Of a DNA stretch of 64,000 nucleotides, positions 59,501 through 64,000 are shown piece after piece. The DNA is taken from assembly GCA_030065615.1 (NCBI GenBank), contig JASJDR010000001.1:109515-173514 (forward strand), read 5' to 3'. Source of the DNA: Xenococcus sp. MO_188.B8. GTDB lineage: Bacteria; Cyanobacteriota; Cyanobacteriia; Cyanobacteriales; Xenococcaceae. The translations under genes were made by a program, and so were the position numbers. How positions within the stretch are numbered: position 1 is the stretch's first letter; every line of letters starts with the position of its first letter. The notes under the pieces are model-generated. The model searched no databases. It saw nothing but the letters and a program-made list of their open reading frames with translations, and had not been told where the DNA came from.

Positions 59501-60283
59501 TTCTATATTCTCAATTTCGGCTATGGTCGCAGCACGATCATCTGGATGGACAAAGTTAATAAAAGGTTGAGCCAGTAACTCCTCATTGGTAAAACCCAGG
59601 ACTTGCTGAAAACTGTTATTCAATCGTTTAAAATAGCCATCAAATCCGGCGATACAGAGCAGACTGGGAGTAACAGAAAAAAAACGCTCTAACTCTTCTG
59701 TTGTTTGATTCTGGTTTTTATCTGAGATTGCTAATTCAGGTTCCTCGTGAAGAACTCGATAAAGATTTTCTTGATTAATAAGTCCTAAAATCTGTTGCTT
59801 CTCATCGAGAACTGGTAAATGACCCAGATCATGCTGCTGCATATAGGACAGAATTGAGGATAGATTATCCCCTTGTGATTTTTGCCATGTCACCACTGGC
59901 TGAGTCATCACTTCTCCCATAGTGACAGCAGACAAATCAACTTGAGAAGTCACTAGTCTGAGCAGATCGCTTTTAGTAAAGATCCCAACTAATTTATTAG
60001 CCTTAACTATCAGAACACAGCTATGAGTTTCTTGACTATTAAATCCAGCATTGCCTCTCTTCCGAAGCTCGTCCTGCTCCCTGCTGCTCCCTGCTGCTAC
60101 ATGCTCCGATCTGTTAGCTAACGCGCCAGCTAATCCTTTAGGAAATCCTTTAGGGCTGACCCTAACTCGGCTCATCAGAGAGATCGCATTATCAACTGAG
60201 ATTTCCGGCGTAACGCTCAAAGGATTGCTATCTAAAATTTGCTCCCAGCCAATTGTCTGAATTGATTTTTTTGCCTGCTCCAT
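56510..60283 (-). CDS. Large hybrid-type sensor histidine kinase (CBS-PAS-GAF-PAS-HisKA-HATPase)
   Basis: About 1257 residues from ATG 60283. Order: two CBS modules at about 20-175, PAS/PAC repeats (FFSVTPSLLCIAG, then LQESEERWQLALRGANDGIWDW, then ILDTVGALVTVLDRDGK), a GAF domain around 600-740 (LACDRVMVAELTSDD), more PAS/PAC segments, HisKA with ASHEMRTPL (His1037), and HATPase with LLSNAIKFSPSG, DQGRGIP and GGTGLGLAI. No membrane segment, so it senses cytoplasmic or light-related signals. It autophosphorylates and passes phosphate to a regulator, perhaps the one at 60948. The first CBS module is interrupted after LMSRVR by about 45 extra residues (42-86), see separate entry. The upstream TTG at 60304 was not chosen. 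Confidence 0.9.
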   Translation of the reverse strand: MEQAKKSIQTIGWEQILDSNPLSVTPEISVDNAISLMSRVRVSPKGFPKGLAGALANRSEHVAAGSSREQDELRKRGNAGFNSQETHSCVLIVKANKLVGIFTKSDLLRLVTSQVDLSAVTMGEVMTQPVVTWQKSQGDNLSSILSYMQQHDLGHLPVLDEKQQILGLINQENLYRVLHEEPELAISDKNQNQTTEELERFFSVTPSLLCIAGFDGYFKRLNNSFQQVLGFTNEELLAQPFINFVHPDDRAATIAEIENIEKGKITISFENRYLTKDGYYRWLLWTATPYLQEQKIYAAARDITERKQIEFALQESEERWQLALRGANDGIWDWNVVTNEVFFSKRWKEMLGYQEDEIQNNLEEWSKRVHREDLDWVQELIQDHFAHKTPFYISEHRVLCKDGSYKWILDRGQALWDEAGNVIRMAGSHADITDRKQAELELKQERDFTKAILDTVGALVTVLDRDGKIVSFNHTCEQITGYDFSEVQGKQFWDFLILAEEKNAIRAVFGQLLEGQLPNQYENHWLAKDGSRHLISWSNTALFDSQGTVEFIIATGIDFTQQRQVQNELEHQYRQTRLLAEVTRKIRVSIKIDEILQTTVTEIQNLLACDRVMVAELTSDDHVIPVSEAVLSPFPAMLGYELAEPFLMNQYLAGYRRGKTLVIPDVTNSAIPYDVQELFKQFSIKAKLVVPILSKEQLKGLLIVHQCNNSRYWQKSEIKLLQQLADQIGVALSQAELLNQLEELVAKRTSELTLINQRLQAEIAEREITEISLRENQEKLAGILDNADEAIISINEQQQIQLFNQGAEKIFGYRASEVMGESLDILLPEVLREIHLQHVEEFRNSPKRSRTMSDRSTNVYGRRKHGEVFPAEASISKLRTQDGLIFTVMLQDITERQQAAAKILRSENQLRLITDSLPILIAYVDNHQRYRYINQTYQTWFGKPRHEFLGLRIQEVVGDTNYQKILPYIEQALFGEEVTFEIEPIYVLGTSRWINATYIPDVDSEGKVKGFFAMIEDITERKAIEQMKSEFVSVASHEMRTPLTAIHGVLKLMATGHLGTVTDRGQEMIGIAVRNTDRLVRLINDVLDLERMESGKERIEAEQSTSSDLINQAVNVTKEMAQQHQIAIETEPNSINLSVDSDRILQTLTNLLSNAIKFSPSGSKVWIDSKKQGNEVLFTVKDQGRGIPPDKLETIFERFQQVDASDSRKKGGTGLGLAICRHIVEQHGGKIWATSILGQGSTFFFTLPQSPNTTVPK
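60026..60160. repeat. In-frame repeat-like insertion in the CBS domain of the kinase
   Basis: Encodes about residues 42-86 of the kinase (starts VSPKGFPKGLAGALA, ends RKRGNAGFNSQETH). It splits a CBS strand-helix unit whose two halves (NAISLMSRVR and SCVLIVKANKLVGIF) would otherwise be adjacent. DNA is GC-richer than its surroundings, contains CTGCTCC tandem copies and CCTTTAGG palindromes like those of MITE element A. Confidence 0.6.
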
Positions 60284-60510
60284 AGTAGATTTATTTGTGG
60301 GCAATCAAAAACTGATTCCTGTAGTTATTGTCTATTGATTTTTTACATCTTCACAACTTCTTCAGATTTTTTCTCTAAAGTTATCTTGACTGAAACCAGA
60401 AGACCCAAATTTTACAGCTTAATCTGCTGCTGACGGTTTTCTTCAAGTATAGTTTGCTTTGCCCAAACTAACGAACACAATATAGTTGATTGGTTAGAAA
60501 TAACAGAAAA

Positions 60511-60912
60511 ATGAAGCTTTACACAGAATATCTCTACTCCTTTGCTAATGCTAGCTTAACTCTGAGAGTTATTGAATATCTGCGTAACCAAAAGAAGATC
60601 CCTGTAGATTCAGTAGTTGTCGTGAATCTTATTGATCGCTGGCTGATCAAAATCAAACTGAAGCAAAATCTTGAGTGGCAATTAGCTCAAGATTTTCAAG
60701 CTTTTTTGAATGAGATGGGAATAGTTCACCAACCTTCCCCAAGATTAACGATGGCTCTGCTCCATTTAGAAGCAGGAGAGTCACCCACAGATGTCATGAA
60801 TCGCTACAAAATAGTTATAGTAGCCTATGGTAAGCCCGATCAAGAGGAAATTGAAATTTTTCGCCAAGAACTAGTATCAAAACTAGGTTATTGTCCCCAA
60901 ACCATGGCGTAA
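60511..60912 (+). CDS. Hypothetical protein, 133 residues
   Basis: Soluble protein: KLYTEYLYSFANASLTLRVI, then the strands VDSVVVVNLIDRWLIKIKL, an acidic helix, and RYKIVIVAYGKPDQEEIEIF at the end. The alternation of strands and helices suggests a small alpha/beta fold, perhaps a nucleic-acid or protein-binding module, but I do not recognise it. I chose ATG 60511 over an in-frame TTG at 60490. It sits between the kinase (divergent) and the response regulator (convergent). Function unknown. Confidence 0.55.
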   Translation: MKLYTEYLYSFANASLTLRVIEYLRNQKKIPVDSVVVVNLIDRWLIKIKLKQNLEWQLAQDFQAFLNEMGIVHQPSPRLTMALLHLEAGESPTDVMNRYKIVIVAYGKPDQEEIEIFRQELVSKLGYCPQTMA

Positions 60913-60947
60913 ATAAAGTATGAATTATGATTTATTAAGGGCATTAA

Positions 60948-62894
60948 TTAGCTATTGAGTGCTTTGCTTCTTTTGAGGCGGTTGAGAATGCGGTGGGCTA
61001 GTTCGGCTCCTTTAACTGGTTTACAGATATAGTCATCTGCGCCGATCGCAAAAGCTTGGGTTTGGCTTTGTTGATCTTTATGTGCTGAAAGGAATAAGAC
61101 GGGTAATTTTTGCCATCGGCGATCGCTACGTAATACCTGGCATAATTCGATTCCGTTGTATTCAGGCATTTCGAGATCTAAGACCAATAAATCTGGATTA
61201 GTGGTTAACAATAAATCCCAACATCTTTTGGGATCATCGAGAGTAATCAGTTGAAAGCCCCAAGGTTGCAGCGCTATTTCTAAAGTCCGTAATACTTGCG
61301 GATCATCATCAACAATCATGATCTTGGCTCCCCAACCAGAATTCTGCACCAGTTCCACTACAGAAGCTAGGGCATTTTGACAAGAAACTGGCTCGGGTAA
61401 AACTAAATTGGCTCCCTGATTAACTATGGAAAGACGATTTTCAAAAGTACCACCCTCCATGATAACTGCGATCGGGAGAGCAGGCTTGAGATGGCGCAAT
61501 TCTTCAAGTAAACTCAAACCTTTGGCTTCAGGGAAGTAAATTTTGAGCAAAATCGCCTCAGGATGTTCCTGTTTTAGTAATTTTCTTGCTTCAGCAGCAG
61601 TTTTTGCGATCGCAATTCGAACTCCCCAATCGGGCGCTGCTTGTGCTAGCTGTTGAGTAAACTGAATATTATCATCTATCGTTAAAATTAATAGATTGTG
61701 AGTTAGTTGTGTCTTCTCAGATTCCTGAAAAGGTTGGTGCTGTAAATCGTTTTGTAGATTATTAACTAATGACCTAATTTGCTCTCTATCTTTCTGAGAT
61801 AAAGACTGATTCATGAGTAATTGTTCGATTTTTTTGGCGATCTTCGAGCCTTCGGGAAAACCAAAACCTCCCAAGGAACCTGCTAGTTTATGAGCCGTAG
61901 TTCTCGCTTGCTCATGGGATTCGTCGCTACCTTGATTATCAAAAACCGCAGTTGCAAAATTGTCCAAGATGGCTACTCGATCGTGAGTAACAGCTTTAAA
62001 TTTTTCTGCCCATGCTTGAGCAATTCTTGCTGATGTTGCAGATTTCCGACGAGCGGCACCACTCGGGTTGTTCGAGTTAGGGAAGTGGTCAGACCCTGCG
62101 TCGCTGTCAGGTGCAAACGCCAGTTCCTTTAACCCGCCCAACGGACTACTAGCTTGGGAATGCTGAACAACAGACGCGCGAGTTTGAGCCTTTTTCTTAC
62201 GGGGGGCATCGTGTTTCTCTTGGATTGACTTTAGACGATAGCCTATCCCATAAACAGTTTGCACCGTATCTTTTGCCATTCCCACAGCTTGAAACTTTTG
62301 GCGCAAACCTTTGATGTGAGTTCTAACTGATTCTTCTCCAGGAGGATCTTCTCCTGCCCATAAACTTTCAATGATTGCCCCAGGGCTAAACACCTGCTTA
62401 GGATAACGCAAAAATAATTCTAACAAAGCATATTCTTTAGGTGTTAAAGATAAAATTTGCTCTTGATATTTCACCTCACAAGTTTTGGGATCGAGGCTCA
62501 AATCATTCCAGCAAAGTATCGGCAAAATATTCTGACTGTCTCGGCGTAATAGAGCCCGAATTCTCGCAGTCAACTCTTGGAAATCAAAAGGTTTAACTAC
62601 ATAGTCATCTGCTCCGGCATCTAGTCCCCTGATTTTATCCTGTTGATCATCGCTAGCAGTCAACAAAAGAATCGGCATTTTGTAATCTTGGGCTCGTAAT
62701 TTTTGACAGAGAGTGATGCCATCAATATCAGGGAGCTTCAAATCTAGCACTACCAAATTATAGTTAAACAGATGAATAAATTCCCATCCCATTTCCCCAT
62801 TGGTAGCAACATCAACCGCATAGTGATTAGCGATTAACTCTGTGGCTAAAGCCTCCATTAATAGTTCATCATCGTCTACTAATAAAATCCTCAT
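60948..62894 (-). CDS. Multi-domain response regulator (REC-wHTH-Hpt-pseudoREC-REC)
   Basis: 648 residues. REC1 1-115 with Asp51 in VVLDLKLPDIDG and Lys101; OmpR-type winged helix about 128-225 (LSLTPKEYALLELFLR, VYGIGYRL); a linker with about 45 inserted residues (242-287); an Hpt domain with His335 in TAHKLAGSLGGFGF; a second receiver around 400-515 whose phosphoacceptor is replaced (ILLKIYFPEAKG, Lys451), so it is probably inactive; and REC3 522-640 with Asp573 in LVLDLEMPEYNG. It can bind DNA and shuttle phosphate between Hpt and receivers, a complete phosphorelay when joined with a kinase such as the one at 56510. Good OmpR-family core; target genes unknown. Confidence 0.9.
   Translation of the reverse strand: MRILLVDDDELLMEALATELIANHYAVDVATNGEMGWEFIHLFNYNLVVLDLKLPDIDGITLCQKLRAQDYKMPILLLTASDDQQDKIRGLDAGADDYVVKPFDFQELTARIRALLRRDSQNILPILCWNDLSLDPKTCEVKYQEQILSLTPKEYALLELFLRYPKQVFSPGAIIESLWAGEDPPGEESVRTHIKGLRQKFQAVGMAKDTVQTVYGIGYRLKSIQEKHDAPRKKKAQTRASVVQHSQASSPLGGLKELAFAPDSDAGSDHFPNSNNPSGAARRKSATSARIAQAWAEKFKAVTHDRVAILDNFATAVFDNQGSDESHEQARTTAHKLAGSLGGFGFPEGSKIAKKIEQLLMNQSLSQKDREQIRSLVNNLQNDLQHQPFQESEKTQLTHNLLILTIDDNIQFTQQLAQAAPDWGVRIAIAKTAAEARKLLKQEHPEAILLKIYFPEAKGLSLLEELRHLKPALPIAVIMEGGTFENRLSIVNQGANLVLPEPVSCQNALASVVELVQNSGWGAKIMIVDDDPQVLRTLEIALQPWGFQLITLDDPKRCWDLLLTTNPDLLVLDLEMPEYNGIELCQVLRSDRRWQKLPVLFLSAHKDQQSQTQAFAIGADDYICKPVKGAELAHRILNRLKRSKALNS
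62034..62171. repeat. In-frame MITE-derived insertion in the response regulator
   Basis: Encodes about residues 242-287 (from VVQHSQASSPLGGLKE to ARRKSATSA). On the minus strand it shares CAGCATTCCCAAGC, TCCGTTG and GGAACTGGCGTTTGC, in the same order, with the minus strand of MITE element A (25225-25534), and GTCTGACC further on. It lies between the DNA-binding domain and the Hpt domain, where extra residues are tolerated. Confidence 0.65.
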
Positions 62895-63121
62895 TAGCCC
62901 GTTAATGAAATTTTTTTACCTAGATTACTTCAAAAAAATTTGAGCAGGACTTATGCTCTTATTCAGGATTAGGTTGCGGTGCTACTCTACGTCATTTTAT
63001 AAGACGCCAGGTTTTCCTCACTTGTCCTCAAATGGGAGGAATGGGGAGAACATGCTCCGTCGGGGATTGGGGATTGTCTTCGTTCCTCGTTCCTTATTCC
63101 TTCTTCCTTAAATATGATACC

Positions 63122-63448
63122 TTATCGCCTTTCTACTCCATCGAGGTTTTCTATCGAGTTTTTGTCTACTTGTTCTTGTTGGGGCTTGATTGGTTTTATT
63201 TGATTTGGTCTTTTAGTTAAGCCTAATTTAGTCATTGCGATCGCGATTATGATCATAACAATTATTCCTAACCCGAAACCGAAAACCATCAACCACATCA
63301 GAATCCGCCCTAACTCATGTTTGCGATACGCAAGCTCTTCAGGAGAGATCTCTTCAAGCTTTTCGGGGGCAAGATTGTCTAACCTATGATCTCTGTTTGC
63401 TTTATTGGAGAAGGGATTAAAATCAGTATTATCTGGGGGTTGATACAT
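63122..63448 (-). CDS. Small single-pass membrane protein
   Basis: 108 residues. An Asn/Asp-rich N-terminal tail (MYQPPDNTDFNPFSNK), a charged stretch (LAPEKLEEISPEELAYRKHE), one long membrane helix (ILMWLMVFGFGLGIIVMIII, about 49-70) and a basic Pro/Gln tail. No signal peptide and no known domain. The pattern is common among small cyanobacterial inner-membrane proteins. Start ATG at 63448, with ACGAAG as a possible weak ribosome site. Lone gene between the response regulator and the end of the window. Confidence 0.65.
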   Translation of the reverse strand: MYQPPDNTDFNPFSNKANRDHRLDNLAPEKLEEISPEELAYRKHELGRILMWLMVFGFGLGIIVMIIIAIAMTKLGLTKRPNQIKPIKPQQEQVDKNSIENLDGVERR

Positions 63449-63882
63449 TTTACTTCGTCTTATATATCACTTAATTTGAAGGGTAAATTGGGGAGCAAGA
63501 GGTAAAAAGTCAGGGAAAATCAAATAGACTTGTTGCGAAACAGTGGATCAAGAAATAAGGAAAAAACTACTGAAACCTGCTCCTAATACTAAAACATTGG
63601 CAGAATACTTCGTCAAGATATACTAATAAGGGCGACGGCAGGATTGAATAGACTTTAAGGTCTAATCCTATTCTAGGCGATCGCGCTGCGGGAAAATCCC
63701 TGAAGATTAATAAATTTCAGTGATCGCTTTTGGGGTTAACTTAATCTTACCGCGATCGCGTTGACTCTTGATCTTATGATAAATAATTTTAGTAACGTTC
63801 ACTTTAAAATTATTGATCGCATTTATTGATGATGGCGGAAACTTCTTCTTTGATTAATACTTTTGGGCAATATATATTTCTC
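63449..63882. other. Intergenic region with HIP1 sites
   Basis: No gene seen. Contains two GCGATCGC (HIP1) octamers at about 63678 and 63753, the second within CCGCGATCGCG. HIP1 is a marker of cyanobacterial genomes. Confidence 0.6.
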
Positions 63883-64000
63883 TTAGGTGATTTCTGGTCA
63901 AGAATATACCATTGACGTAGGGGCTCATCGCGATGAGCCCCTACAGGTGTCTGATAAATCTGATCAAAACTTGGTAAAAATATTTCTAGAAATCACCTAA
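63883..64000. mobile_element. MITE-like element D (118 bp) with 13-bp perfect ends
   Basis: TTAGGTGATTTCT at 63883-63895 and AGAAATCACCTAA at 63988-64000 are exact inverted repeats. The left end continues GGTCAAGAATATACC as in element C. The centre is a perfect 28-bp palindrome (half: GTAGGGGCTCATCG, 63918-63945). The window ends exactly at the right end. Confidence 0.75.

Noticed and set aside
1..64000. CRISPR arrays, tRNA and rRNA genes
   Set aside because: I saw no regularly spaced identical repeats with unique spacers, no cloverleaf-forming segment with tRNA signature bases and no rRNA sequence. A computed scan could still find a short tRNA I overlooked.

Overview
This is chromosomal DNA of a cyanobacterium. 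The evidence is the recurring GCGATCGC (HIP1) octamers, a cyanobacterial-type AccD, cyanobacterial modular PKS/NRPS proteins, a long cyanobacteria-type sigma-70 protein and multi-PAS sensor kinases. The strongly AT-rich spacers packed with small repeats suit a filamentous or baeocystous lineage with a large genome, but genus cannot be read from the sequence.

Layout. (1) 1-12.9 kb, + strand: the 3' end of a PKS module (KS-AT-KR-ACP), a two-module NRPS (C-A-PCP-C-A-PCP-TE, predicted Tyr-like then Glu/Gln-like) and an MFS exporter, joined by two ATGA stop/start overlaps. (2) 13.0-18.8 kb, mostly - strand: a DICT-domain protein, a type II thioesterase, small hypothetical genes, a small HTH-like protein, a fatty acyl-AMP ligase (FAAL) and a Nudix hydrolase. 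(3) 18.8-32.9 kb: an AT-rich accessory island. It holds a ParB/degenerate-methyltransferase protein and a shorter paralog flanking a sigma-70-like gene, then a HlyD adaptor, a small acidic double-glycine-leader peptide and a C39-peptidase ABC exporter, with several miniature inverted-repeat elements (MITEs). (4) 32.9-55.3 kb, + strand: free ACP, a CylC/AurF-like dimetal enzyme (probable halogenase), three PKS proteins (KS-AT-ACP; KS-AT-KR-ACP; KS-AT-DH-ACP), a GT1 glycosyltransferase, a receiver-domain/membrane-fusion-protein chimera, an RND pump and an amidohydrolase. (5) 55.4-64.0 kb: housekeeping and signalling genes (accD, a large sensor kinase, a multi-domain response regulator), two of them with in-frame repeat-like insertions.

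How the parts may work together (inference): FAAL would load a fatty acid on the free ACP, the CylC-like enzyme would chlorinate or oxidise the acyl chain, and the PKS proteins would extend it. The glycosyltransferase would decorate the product and the RND system export it. FAAL (leftward) and ACP-halogenase-PKS (rightward) look like the two arms of a divergent cluster with the accessory island between them. A nearly identical ~27-34 nt motif lies on the upstream side of both arms, pointing outward in each case, and again just before the secreted-peptide gene. It is the best candidate here for an undescribed shared control element.
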